NCBI GenBank assembly: GCA_023105745.1
Contig: JALGQZ010000015.1
Span: 22,301,499-22,365,498, forward strand
Origin: Austropuccinia psidii
Taxonomy: Eukaryota; Basidiomycota; Pucciniomycetes; Pucciniales; Sphaerophragmiaceae
DNA: 64,000 nucleotides
Direction: 5' to 3'
Made by a program: the position numbers and the translations under genes. Shown piece after piece: positions 1-11,278 of the stretch (its first letter is position 1; every line of letters starts with the position of its first letter). The notes below the pieces were generated by a model. The model was given only the letters and a program-made list of their open reading frames with translations. It was not told the DNA's origin and did no database searches.

Positions 1-230
1 CAACCCAGCTTAGGACCTTGAAGTAGAAGCCAAGATCCCTATCCACTTCATAGAAATAGACAGGAAGAAAAACTTCAGATTTTCTGAATGTGCACCAGAA
101 AGCGGTGCCCCAGACAGTGAAGACACTGAATCAGAAGGAACAGAAACTCCCATATTGGGGATAGGTTCCTCAAAACTACACAATGAGTTATCCAGTGCAG
201 TAATGAAGACTTATTCCAAACACAAACAGT

Positions 231-1071
231 GTGGCATATTGTTGCAACTCCTTCAATAGAGATATAGAAGCGCAGTTAGAGGAACCCTGGTTGAGGGACT
301 ATAAGGATAACAAGTTTTTCTTTGTAGATTTACTACTCTATCACAGAGAAAAGCATACAAGTACCCTAACAGTGATAGACAGGGTCCACATATCCGTGAT
401 CCTGCAGGAATGTCCTGACTGCCCCTATATGGGACACATGAGTGAAGACAGGACCAAGGAAAAGGTAGAAAGCACAGCTTGGTGGCCCAAATGGGAGAAA
501 CAGTTGAGTGAATATATCAGAACTTGTGAAATGTGCCAAAATGAAAACAGAAAACATGGGGAAAAATATGGGCTACTCCAACACATAGAAGAACCCAAAC
601 ACCCATTGGAAACCATCAATATGGACTGGCTCACAGGACTTGTCCCAGGAGGCAAAGCAAATTTGAATGCCTTACTAGTCATAGTTTATAGGTATCCAAA
701 AAGGTTTAGATGATCACCATGTCTTGAGGAGGACACAGCAATGGATACAGCTTTTTTTATTTTGGAATAACATGATAGACACATGTGGAGTCCCAAAAAT
801 CTTCATTAGTCATAGGGACCCAAAATTTGCATCAGAATTTTGCACCAACCTCTACAAACCTCTGGGTAAAAAACTTTCATTTTATACAGTTTACCATCCA
901 CAGACAGATTGTTTAGCTGAAAGGATGATCCAAACAATGGAGAACAACATTAGAAGGCTCTGTGCATATGGAATGGAATATAAAGACCATGGGGGATATA
1001 CCCATGACTGGGTTAAACTTCTACCAGCCGTCCATCTGGCTTACAACACAAGCCAAAACTCTACCACATGA
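231..1071 (+). pseudogene. Integrase zinc-binding and catalytic core (broken)
   Basis: Two overlapping-frame fragments encode the H2C2 zinc-binding domain (GHMSEDRTKEKV, then CEMCQNENRK near base 530) and the integrase core. The first catalytic Asp is visible in NMDWLTG near base 620. The second motif reads SHRDPKF where the family has SDRDPKF, so the second catalytic Asp is mutated. The glutamate is visible in LAERMIQ near base 915. A frameshift at about 715-725 separates the two pieces. In an intact element this enzyme inserts the cDNA into the genome. The first fragment has no ATG of its own and is simply a stretch of the ancestral polyprotein. Confidence 0.85.
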
Positions 1072-1290
1072 AAATCACCTTCACAGGTAGAAAAAGGGTG
1101 GTAACCCCTCTTCCCTGGAGATCATCTGAAGACAAATCTTCTAACTATCCACCCCATAGCCAAGGACTTCTATGATATGTGGAAGAGAGCTTTTGAAACA
1201 GCTGCTAAGTGAAAATCTGAAGCTAAGTAGTACAGCAAGTAGAGGTATGACAAGACCCATATGGAACCAGACTTCAAATAAGGGGATCAA

Positions 1291-1735
1291 GTGTCAGTGT
1301 CTACACTCAACTTCAATAATCTCAAGGGACCAAAGAAAATGAGATATTCATTTGTGGCTCCCTTCACTATCTCTAGACTGATAGGGAAGAATTCTGTGGA
1401 GGTTACACTCACAGAGAAATTCTCCAGGAAACACCCAATCTTCCCAGTGAGTCTGGTCAAACCATACTTCCAGACAGGAGAGGACAAGTTCCCCTCCAGA
1501 AAGAAGACTACCACTCCACCAGACACAGTAGGAGTGGAGTAGTCCCCTGGACCTTTGAAGAAAATCATCAAGGCCAGGAATGTTATACTGAATGTTAAAG
1601 ACACAAGACAAGATTTGGTTAGATTTAAAAACCAGACAGTATAAAAAGACAAATGGTTGGCAGAGGATGCCATACCAGATTGGAACCTGCATCTGGGGAG
1701 ATTAAGGGCCTCTAGGAGGACAGAACAGTCTCATC
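1291..1735 (+). pseudogene. Integrase C-terminal domain and chromodomain remnant
   Basis: The fragment carries the integrase C-terminal fold (VSTLNFNNLKGPKK, then APFTISRLIGKNSVEVTLTE) followed, after a stop near base 1540, by a chromodomain-like tail (LVRFKNQTV, then KDKWLAEDAIPD) with another stop inside. In chromoviruses the chromodomain steers integration toward modified chromatin. It corresponds to 61200-61655 of element B and ends just upstream of the polypurine tract. Confidence 0.75.
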
Positions 1736-1746
1736 AATGATGAGCC

Positions 1747-1764
1747 TTTTTTGGAGGGAGGGTA
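1747..1764 (+). other. Polypurine tract next to 3' LTR
   Basis: A T-run followed by GGAGGGAGGG lies directly before the LTR start TGTCAG. This is the expected position of the plus-strand primer. The sequence 1700-1764 reappears inverted at 4567-4630, next to LTR-F1. Confidence 0.6.
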
Positions 1765-3177
1765 TGTCAGCCTGTGACTCAAGACAAGAGCACAAGGATT
1801 CTAGACAAACAGCATAAACCAATGGTGAAGCTAAGATACCACCAAAACATGAAGCTGAGCCAAACCATCTCAAAAGGTTTCAAAAGAAATGGGAAACTCA
1901 CCTATTTCCAAATATACAAGTCCTATCATCATAGGACAAAGAATAACAAAGTTATTCCTTCTCAAAGTTGTAACTGAGCATGAATCTTAATTTTCAACCC
2001 AAATATAAAATCCAGAGGAAGACACTTAACTCCAGGAAATGGGTTTTCAAATTGGAGCTATGGGTCCGGGCTATCTGATGATACTAGCCAAATTGAGCTA
2101 ACACCAAAACTACAGAAGTTATTGCCCAAATACAGTCAAATCAGGGTGAATCAAATATTCACCTTCCATGTAAACTCTACAGTTTTAGTGTGAGATACTT
2201 AAAGTGGGGTCTTTTCAGACACAGAAAAATCAGGGATATCTTATTTTGCCATTCACTTCCCCATATCGCATCTAGATCAAATGTTATGGAGCAAACAAGC
2301 TCCATGAAGATATTGAGAAAATAATATATCTGAATAACAAAGTTGGACATGGCATAGCTTTTTTGTATTTAATTTTACCATTCCAAATGAGGTAACATTG
2401 TGTGGATACCATCCAGGAATACACAATAAACCACCTTTGAGCTCAGTATCTCAAAGACTGATAGAGTTATAGCAGTTTTAAGGTTAAAATCCCACAATGG
2501 GGCCAATACAATTTTTCTGTGGGATAATATCCCATAACCATGATTATGAGGTCTCAAAAAGATGAGGAAGCATGTTTCTACTTCAACACCTCATAGTTCA
2601 TTCAATAATGGAGTCCTATACAGGTTCTGTCCAGCATTCTACATGTCATACATCTCAGAAGAGGGTTGTGTGGTCCCCAGATCAACAATTTCACCCTGTA
2701 TTGGTGAAAACTGCCCAGATGTGGTTTCAAAACCACATCTGAGCCCAATACAGAGTATACAGGCCTTGTGGAAACCACAAGTCAGTACTCTGAAGTGAAA
2801 AATCTTCACTTTATCCATCTTCAATGGTCTGGAGGACATTTTCACCCAATTTCAGGATAAAAAGGGCCCTTCCACTGCCCAAAAGAGGAATACCCATGCT
2901 TCTCTTGAATTACTACATAGTAAAATTTTCAAAAACAGTTATAATCTTTGAAAATAATCAGGTATAACTATAATCTTAATTATTTTAGCCCTTACTATAA
3001 CAAACCAATTGGTAAAGCTGCGCCCAGAGCTTTCAACAGCTCTCACCACCACTAAATCATTTTAGTAACTCCCTTTATATCAATAAAAACCTTTCTCTTA
3101 TCATTTCATTTGTCTAAAAATCATTGTTAAAGCTGTGCATACTGTTATTATCACTTTATCATAGACTCAGCCTGACA
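1765..3177 (+). repeat. LTR-A copy 1 (3' LTR)
   Basis: It starts TGTCAGCCTGTGACTC and ends GACTCAGCCTGACA, about 1.4 kb. Further copies lie at 31646-32859 and 39723-40635 (+) and at 35814-37220 and 41942-43340 (-). Shared internal landmarks include AAATCCAGAGGAAGA and the segment around GGTTTCAAAACCACATCTG. It follows the integrase ORF and polypurine tract directly, so it is a true 3' LTR. Confidence 0.85.
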
Positions 3178-4566
3178 TAAGCATAGTCAGAATTGTGGTT
3201 TTGGGACCACAAATGATCATTCTGGATCAATGAAGGGTGAAAAATCTCTTCAAAGTTCACATCAAAATATTTTTGACACATTAAAAGTATTTGAATGACT
3301 AATTTTAGTCATTTGGGGTGGGCTTAAGCTTGAAAATCCTTTATTTGAAGTATGAAACCAGTATTGGTTGACACAGGTTTGGCCAGAAAACTCCCAATAC
3401 AGATATAACGGGAGATAATTGAGCTATAAAGAATCCAAGAGCACAAAATTGAAGGTCTTAATGAGCTCTCCGATTTGCTATGATCTATGTTTACCCTCCT
3501 CAAAAATAGCCAAAGGTATAAGGGTGTTAAGTTGTTTGCTGTATCTTTGTATATCAGTATGTGGATTCAAAAACTTCCAAGTAAGATCTCATTTTTAATT
3601 TGAAAGCTCTCTGTATTCTAATGATACAAAATTGTAGGTATTTATGAGCTCTACATTGTGGTATACTCCCCAGTACAGCTGTATGGATATATGACAAAGA
3701 TACAGTGTTTTATTTGTATTGATTTTTTCATAAAGAATGTCTTTTGGGTAATAGCCCTCTGAAATAAGCTCCCTTTGCCAATTTTGGAGATACAGAGGTC
3801 TAAGGTATCTCAAATAGTGACTCTCATTTAGATCCTTCTTTGATGTACTTTTGTACATAAGTATGTGGCTTCAAAAATGTCCAAGCCATATATCTTTTCC
3901 AATGTAGAAGATATCTGTATTCTAATGCTACATAATTTTAGTGGAGGATGAGCTCTACATTTTGGTATACTTTACAGTACAGCTGTATGAATATATGGCA
4001 AAGATACAGGTATTTCTCTATATTGCTATCTTAAGAAATATTGTATTCTGAACGATAAACTTTTGAGCAAAGAAACCTTTCCAAATTTTGGAGATAAAGA
4101 GGTCCAGGGTACTTCCAACTGAGAACCTAATTTATAGCTTCCATTTGGTTATAATGTTTTACAGTTTTGTGCAAGACCTCTTTGACTTTAAGGGGTTTAC
4201 TTGATGAAAAATGCATTATAATGGTATTTACTGAAGTAAAAGTGTTATATGAAAATGGTTATTACCATTGGATAGCTCTCATTGAGAGATTTAATAAAAC
4301 TAAAATTTTGATTGTGGTTGGATTAAATACTCATAGGCTCAATGAGAGGTGAAAATATGGTTTTTACTTATTTTATTTTAGCTTTAAATGGTTGTATCTC
4401 TTCTGTTTCTTATATTATTTGGATAATGTTTTCATATTACTTTTTGGGTGTTTTCCCACTTTATATTTATTCCTGTATGGAAAGTATTTTGTAAATACTG
4501 GCTATACCATTATTTATGGTATTTTGGATGTCATTCTGGTGCTCTGTTTGGAGTCCCAGGCTGACA
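3178..4566 (-). repeat. LTR-F copy 1 (3' LTR of a minus-strand element)
   Basis: Read on the - strand this begins TGTCAGCCTGGGACTCC at 4566 and is a divergent cousin of LTR-A: its start and the AATGGTA region align with LTR-A, while its other end differs. A second copy, truncated, lies at 9229-9975 in the same orientation. The bases beyond 4566 match, inverted, the polypurine region that precedes LTR-A1, which identifies this as the 3' LTR of an element running from right to left. The boundary at 3178 is approximate. Confidence 0.65.
3541..4140. repeat. Two tandem units of about 304 bp inside LTR-F1
   Basis: The block starting GTATCTTTGTATATCAGTAT at 3541 is repeated, diverged, from 3845 (GTACTTTTGTACATAAGTAT). 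Both units go on to the shared segments CTGTATTCTAATG, AGCTCTACATT and a line containing ACAGCTGTATG. The same doubling is present in LTR-F2 (9612 and about 9905), so it predates the insertions. Confidence 0.7.
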
Positions 4567-7500
4567 TATACTCCCTCCAAAAAAGGCTCATCATTGATGA
4601 TAGTCTTTTTTCCTCATTGAGGTTCTTAATTGTTTAAAATGGAAAAAATTATATGTAATGTTCACAAGTTTTACCCACTTGTCTTTGTCTGGTTGTTTAT
4701 TCTTTTTTTTTATCAGATATCAGCTATAGGAATATATTTTCATTTTATTGGGGTTGTAAGTTTCTTTCTTGTTATTACCCAATTTTCAAGTAACTCTCTG
4801 TAGAATTATGTATTCTCATTACATATATTCTGTCATACTCTGTATCTATTGATAATCCATCAATCTCAGAGTTTTCAAGTACCACAAATTCAATCTGTAA
4901 TATGAGATTTCTCTTGTGTGTGGTATTATGATGACTTGTCCAATTATTCAAACTGAATTAATTTTCCCTGAAGCACTCAGAAAGATTTAGTAGCTTTAAT
5001 GTCTTTTTCTATGTGTAGATTAAGTCTTCCTTTGCTATAATGTGACTCATAGGGTGAACTATTTCCAATTGATGTCTTTTTTCTGACATCCTGTATGACA
5101 TTTGCTATTTCATCAATTCTTCTTATGCTGATGCATCTTCACTTTACTGCATACCCTAAGTCTCCCAGAAGCTTCTTCAGACGCTTCTGATTTTTCATCT
5201 CTATTGTTATTTCTGGATCAATATATTTAAGTATTTTGGTTTGTTTAAGCAACCATTCATGAGGTTATTTCTCTTTAGAGTATCTGTCTCTCTCAAAAGA
5301 GACATATTTTTGCCAAATAAAAGTACCAATACTTCAATTTTGAATTATTTGGGTTTTCCACCACTTTCAGATTTTCTTCCATGTATTTCTTTCATTTCAG
5401 TGTACCATATGTTTTCAGTGCCTCCGAATGCAGCTTTGAGTCTTGTCGTGATCCAGTAGTTTGGTATATTAGGGAATTCAAAAAAGTCTATCAATATAGT
5501 CCTTGAGTTCCATGTGATCATATTGTTTCTCAGAGTAAGTGAGGATTTCACCATATTTGTAAATAGATTCACACCTTAGCCTTGGAGGCTGATATTAAGG
5601 AGCTTATTTTTATGAGATTTCCTCTTCTTTAACTTTCTGGGATTTGTAGATGATAGGTTGATCACCTTTTCTTGTGTGAGGGAAGAAATGTCCTTCTTGT
5701 TCCTATTTCTCATACAGGTAATCAATGTCTTTTACAATGTTGTCCTGCTGTTTCTGGACATTTCTTAAGTCCCCCTTCATAGTCTGCTGTTCCTCTAGTA
5801 TTTAGTTCTACTTTCTATTTGTTTTTTCAAACTCTGCCCCAAATTGTTTGCTAAATTTGCCTGTAAGTCTTTGATGAATGTATCTTGGGAGATAATTTCA
5901 TTCATTTATTGTTTTCATTTCTGAACTAACTGCTTGTACATGATCATATGCCCTTTCTATGAATTTTCCCATGTTGGAAAATTTGAAACTACTACGTCTG
6001 GAATTCTTGGTTTCAAAATTCTGAGGGGGAATTTTATCATCAATAGGAATAAGCTGACACTCAATTTATTCTGAGCTATAAACAATATTGGCAGGTACAG
6101 TGAATTTTTGGATTTTGGGTACCTCCTGGAATAATTTTAAAGAAGGATGTGATTATTGCTTCTCTTTTGTGAAAAAGTCTTGCTTTTTATTTGGGGCCAT
6201 TCCCTTTCCTGGAACTACAAGGGATGATGGGAGAGTCCTGAAAAAATTGTCCTTTGGATTTTAAATCCTGTAGCTTTTGGACTGTTTTGGGGAATATAGA
6301 ATTTATCCCTCCATGCCTTTGTTTAACTGAATCAGATTGGGCTCTTCCATATGTCACAAATTCTCTATTTCTCCAATTTCTGCCTTATGTGTTATTATTC
6401 ATGTTTATCTCTATTTTAGAAGGATGAAATTTCTGTTGAGATTACAACTTTTTATCTCTATCAGAAGATTTTGGTAAGTCAGCTGATTGAATATGAATTT
6501 CTGACTTATTTTTTCAGTTTTGGCCCATGATGCTGCCATGGTGAACATTTTGTTGTCAATACTCCAAGTGAACAACTATTTCAGGACTAGATGCATCTGA
6601 GTGAATGTTCCTGCATATGTCCAATTTGTTGGTTGGACTTGGTTGAATTTTGTTGGTAATGGGACTTTGGGAAGGAATTCCCTGATGGTAAGTCCCTTTC
6701 TGGTCATTTGATCCAGCAGGTGGTTGTCTTATTCCTCTTCTATTTCTTCCTTGCCAAATTTCTGGCTTATTTCTTGGTTATTAAAGACCTCTGAGAAATG
6801 CTGGTGCCATTTTCAAAAATGACAAAAGACAAAAAACACTGTATTTCTTAAGGTTTGTTTACCTTCAAGAGGTAATTGGACATATTTCTGCTTTATAATT
6901 TTTGGTGATTTTCTTTAGATCTGATAAAGCTGTCAATCACTATTATATTTTTGTCAAGATTTCTGGTTGATTCAACCTGTTTGTTCAATGTCTTATTATT
7001 GGGCTTCTTGTTTCTTTGTGAAGGTATTGGTGTCCACTATTTTGAGTTTTATTACAAATTCACATTGTCTCTTTTTTCCTTTTCTTTTTGAAAATTACTC
7101 CTTGTGTTTGGGGATGACACAAATATATTTTTCTGGGATTGTGTCTAAAGGGGAATATATTATTATTACACTTGAAAGAAAAATACAAGTTATTTTGATT
7201 CAATTCAAATAAACAAAATTCCAGTCTTCCACTGTTATTTCTTCTGGATTTGGTTTAATTTTTTTGAAATATTTTATTTCTTTATTTTTTAAAGAAATAA
7301 CAGTTTTAAAGATTTTTGTTTTAACTATTTTTTATGAGTAGAATATTTAATATAAAACATTTGTTTTATTTTATCAAGCTCAAAGATTATTTTGAAAATA
7401 TGTTATTGACTCATTGAAATGGAAAAAAAAACTTCTGATTGTAAAAGTCCTAGTTTTTCTTTCTCTTTGGAAGTAAAAAAAGCTCAATATCTTATTTTAC

Positions 7501-8285
7501 AATAATTGTATTGAATAATGAAGTTCTTTTTTGGGTTCTCTATTTGAGTATTCATCAAATAAAAAGAAATTTCAATGATACTTTTACTCAATCTGAGTAA
7601 AAGGGATTTCATTCAATAATATAGAGATTGACTATTAAAGATTTAGAATAATGAATATTATGATTTCAATCCATTTTTATAAATTTTGGTAAATAATATT
7701 ATTATTTTAATTTGAATACACTATTTGCATATGGAAATTACTATGAATTACTAATAATAATTACTCATTATGATTATGGTTTATTTATTCCTTTGATTAT
7801 GTATCAAAAACAATTCATCAGTTTTTTCCTCAACTTGAGTAAAAAAAGATTTTTACTCAGTAATATCCAATTTAAATATTACAGAATTGAGATAATAATA
7901 AAATTATTTTTAAATATTTATTGTTGATTTTCAATTAAAAATATTATTCCAAATAATTTTCACACAATTTGGGAAAAGTAATATTTTTTATTTAAGTATA
8001 CTACTTGTATATGAAGAGAGCTTTGAACAATTAATACAAATGACTTATTATTATGAATTTTTTTGGAAAATTGCAATATGAAGCTTTAAAAGGTCTATAT
8101 ATTCAAACAAACAAGAATTTGTATTATATTTTCATGATAAAAATTATAAAAATGAGAATAAAAATGGAAAAAATTGGACATTTTACCTACGTTTATAGTA
8201 AAAAACCTCAAAAAATAATGAACATAGTCCAAAAAGCACTGAAATACGTCTAGAAGTGTTCCAAAGCATGGCCAGGCCCCAAAAA
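4567..8285 (-). mobile_element. Internal region of a deleted minus-strand gypsy element
   Basis: The stretch lies between the two LTR-F copies and contains on the - strand a polypurine-like end (4567-4630) and a gag capsid remnant (about 5240-5572). No reverse transcriptase, RNase H or integrase motif is visible on either strand, and the capsid-to-LTR distance is under 1 kb where intact elements have several kilobases. I infer a large internal deletion of pol. The rest, 5600-8285, is AT-rich with no further recognisable coding. Confidence 0.55.
5345..5572 (-). pseudogene. Gag capsid fragment
   Basis: The translated piece contains YWITTRLKAAFGGTENIWYT, which lines up with the capsid segments of element D (LITARLHSLFEKHSKTWYY, near 22005) and element B (LVTARFNTLFTRSAHRWYI, near 57280). 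These are the retrotransposon gag capsid fold that forms the virus-like particle. Only about 50 residues of the domain remain in one frame. It supports the minus-strand orientation of the surrounding element. Confidence 0.65.
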
Positions 8286-8460
8286 TGTCAGGGTGAGTCT
8301 ATTAAGTAGCTTAGAAACAGTAAATAAAGGCTAGCACTATGATTGTGACACAGTAAAAATAATTTTAAAATTACCTAAAATGGTCCACTGTTGAATGATA
8401 ACAGTGATGATTCATCTACTGAGAAGCTTAGCTGCAATGATTCAATATCAATGGACTGTA
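8286..8460 (-). repeat. Fragment of an LTR-A/F type end
   Basis: It begins TGTCAGGGTGAGTCTATTAA, very like the left edge of the minus-strand LTR-A at 35814 (TGTCAGGGTGAATCTATGAT), and shares GTAAATAAAG a little further in. It is cut at 8460 by the foldback element. Confidence 0.5.
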
Positions 8461-9010
8461 AGGGGTGTTGGTCAACACACGTAAGCTTTTAGTAAAAACA
8501 CATAAGCCCTTACGTGTTTTTACCAATTTATGGTAAATACACGTAATTATATGTTAAAAAGATATAAGGGGTGGTTTTTAAATGAAATATGCCTATTTGT
8601 GGCATTTTTAAGGCCATTAATGGCATTATAAATGCAATAAAGGGCATTATTAATTCCATCAATGGAATTGTTAATGCCATTTATGGTATTTTGAAGGCCA
8701 TTAATGCCATTTATGGCATTTTTAAGGCCACAAATTACATTAACAATGCCATTTATGGAAATTTTAAGGCTATAAATGACATTAACAATGCCATGAATGG
8801 CATTTTTAAGGCCATTAATGCCATTTATGGCATTATTAATGTCATTTATAGCCGTACCAATTCCATAAATGGCATTTTTAATGGCATTTATAGCCTTAAA
8901 AATTCCATAAATGGCATTGTTATTGTCATTTTTGGCCTTAAAATTTTTAGTAAAAACACATAAGGGCTTACATGTTTTTACTAAAAGCTTACGTGTGTTT
9001 ACCAACACAC
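8461..9010. mobile_element. Foldback/MITE-like element with long inverted ends
   Basis: Both ends are inverted copies of about 63 bp. The left end reads GTGTTGGTCAACACACGTAA (8464 on), and the reverse complement of the right end reads GTGTTGGTAAACACACGTAA, both continuing with GCTTTTAGTAAAAACA. TA flanks both sides (8459-8460 and 9011-9012), a possible target duplication. The core is a 21-bp array. There is no transposase, so it would depend on an enzyme encoded elsewhere. It sits inside an old LTR fragment. Which transposase family could move it cannot be told from this copy. Confidence 0.7.
8589..8945. repeat. Array of 21-bp units, each a near-palindrome
   Basis: About 17 diverged units of the type GGCATTNTTAATGCCATTNAT follow each other. 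GGCAT and ATGCC inside each unit are complementary, so the array is nearly the same on both strands. Because 21 is a multiple of three and stops are rare in the unit, both strands carry long open frames built from a repeated Ile-Asn-Gly-Ile-type heptapeptide. I regard those frames as a by-product. Confidence 0.85.
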
Positions 9011-9228
9011 TAATTATATCAACATTATCCTAAGATTAGTATGGGTATAAGAAATTTTGAATATTTAAGAATGCTAATGAATTGATGATGAGGTCCTTTT
9101 CCAGTCAGAAATGTTTTGCTTTTAGCCCTTTTGGTGACTTTGAAGGGCTTTAAAGCTTTTCACATATCTAAAGAAGGAGAATATTTATTCTGGAGGCTTG
9201 ATTGTAGCTCTTTACTATCAATTCTGAT
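9011..9228. other. Unassigned stretch between foldback element and LTR-F2
   Basis: No coding potential. It probably continues the LTR and leader debris interrupted by the foldback element. Confidence 0.4.
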
Positions 9229-9975
9229 GTCAGCATAGTCAGGATTGTGGTTTTTGGGAGCACAAATGATCATTTTGGATCAATACAGGGTGAGGAAAGT
9301 CTTCACAGGACGCATCAGAGCTGTTATGAAATGTCCATAGTGTTTTTATGACTGATATTAGTCATTATGGGCTGTTTTAAGCTTTAAAGAACCATTATTT
9401 CAAGTATCAAGTTAGTAATGATTGGTACAGATTTGTTACAGACCAGTATTGGACAAAAGCCTTCCAACTCAGATATCTAGGTCAGTTTATGGGATATAAG
9501 GAACAAAAGAGAAGAGTGTTGAAGGGATAAATGAGCTTTGAAAATAGGTATGCTTCATGATTACTCTTTGTAAAATTAGTAAAAGTTAAAAGGGTTTTAA
9601 TTTTTGGTTGTATTTTTGTACATCAGTATGGGGCTTCAGAATATTCCAAGCCAGATATTGTTTCCAATTTGGAAGATATATTTATTTCAATGATAAAGTA
9701 TTTGAGGGCTTGATAAGATTTGAATTTTTGTATACTTTATAGTACAGCTGTGTGAATATATGGAAAAGACACAGGGGGTTTTTAATATTGCTATTCTCAT
9801 AAAACCTGTATGTTGGATGATAAAACATTGAGAAAAGATCCCTTTGCCAAATTTGGAGATATAGAGGTCCAAGGTATTTCAAATTTTGAATCTCATTTAT
9901 ATCTTTTTTGATGTGCTTTTTTACATCTGTATGCATGTGAGCCTGTGAGATATGTATGACATACCCATAAGGCCA
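9229..9975 (-). repeat. LTR-F copy 2 (5' LTR side, truncated)
   Basis: It starts TGTCAGCATAGTCAGGATTG and parallels 3182-4000: GTGGTTTTTGGGAGCACAAA, TTTTGGATCAATACAGGG and the two tandem units at 9612 and about 9905. It stops matching near 9975, in the second unit. With LTR-F1 it brackets the minus-strand element. Confidence 0.65.
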
Positions 9976-11278
9976 CAAATGACTTTATACAAAATTGATT
10001 TAGTCTTGAACAGACTTATAAATTGAATTTCAAACAAAAAATAACAAAGAAAACATAACTTCATTTTGGATGAACAAAGCTACAATTATTATGTCATTTT
10101 TTGGATCCTACACCAAAAAAAACCTTGGGTAGACCCATAGGGTGTTATACCCAAAAATGGTTATCTCTTATGTTATTAGAAGATTTGAGAATCTCACATT
10201 AAAATTGAAACTTTTTTAACATTTTTTAAAAGTGTTCAATTTAAGCTTATTTAAGCTTAAATGTGAAGTTGCATAAGGTTTATGCAAACTCACCAAACTT
10301 TTAGTTGAAATTTAGGTGTTGTGTATAAATACTAAATTGCTAAGGATTTTCCATACAGAATATATATCCTGTGTGAGCACAATTTAAAAGTGTTTAAGGC
10401 CATAGTAGGTATTCAAATAAATAAAAGGGCAAAATCAATGCAGAAAGGTAGGACAAAGGAAAAAGGACAAATGGAGCAGGGGTACCCAAATTTTGGGATC
10501 TGAAAGGACTTTCTTGAAGTTGTCCACCTTTATTGGAGTATTTTTCACCTTATTTAAGATTTAATATTAGACTTTGATCCAACCTTAAGGTTTAAACTGG
10601 TTTTATCCCGATTTGGACAGGAACTTCAAGCTGCCAAAGGGGAAATCCCAATATGAAAGCTTGGAATCCAGATTTTGAAAACTTTCAAAGCTTAAATAAG
10701 CTTAAAAATTCAAATTTAAAAGTATCAAAACCTTATCAAAACTCAATGTTTGGTGTGTATTGCTGTTTTACCTGGAAAAAGAGCAATAACCTCAAAATAT
10801 ATTTAAAATCCAATTCTTAATGGATTTGCTTGAACTTTTCACAAAGGTTACAAATTGATGTCATCCGTGTATAATTAAATTTGAAGTATTTTCTTAAAAA
10901 GGTTCAATTGCTAATCAGCCTTTAAATTAAAATTTTTAATTATCTTTAAATAAAATTGAGATTTCTCTAGTAATTAATTACAGAGTCAATTTAGATATTT
11001 TTGCTTGAAACTTTGCTTCAAAGGTATCCATGTAATGAATTCTAATATAAAGAGACTTGCTTCATATTAAAGCTTAACATAGTTGAGCCAAAAGAGGATT
11101 AAAGCTACTTGGAGTTAGGAATAACACTGGTAACTTCAAATTGGGATTAAAAATAAACTACCTTAAGTTGAGAACCTTACTTTCAAGCATGGTTCTTCAC
11201 TTTTGACCTGCGAACTCCCTCTATATCCATTATTAATCATGAGAGCTTCCCTTCAGGCATAAAAAGAGCCTACAAATA
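9976..11278. other. AT-rich stretch without recognisable gene
   Basis: No reading frame of note and no motif that I recognise. A perfect AAGCTTAAATAAGCTT palindrome occurs at about 10690, with a related AAGCTTATTTAAGCTT at about 10242. Confidence 0.5.

Larger units (their letters stand above)
1..3177 (+). mobile_element. Ty3/gypsy chromovirus relic, 3' part with 3' LTR
   Basis: The left window edge cuts this element between RNase H and integrase. What remains is the linker (1-230), the integrase zinc-binding and core domains, the integrase C-terminus with a chromodomain, a polypurine tract and a 3' LTR that starts TGTCAG and ends CTGACA. The order and the integrase motifs are those of Ty3/gypsy chromoviruses and match element B at 53422-63516. 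Frameshifts and stops throughout show that it is dead. Family assignment is from visible protein similarity to the intact copy in this window. Confidence 0.85.

Noticed and set aside
8589..8945. CRISPR-like regular spacing of repeats
   Set aside because: The units are contiguous with no spacers, and the organism is eukaryotic.
8547..9008. Two proteins of 124 and 153 residues in the foldback element
   Set aside because: Both are generated by the 21-bp array read on either strand. The composition is low-complexity and there are no conserved motifs.
10235..10760. Possible inverted repeat around AAGCTTATTTAAGCTT and AAGCTTAAATAAGCTT
   Set aside because: The similarity is limited to the short self-complementary core. 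The flanks do not pair.
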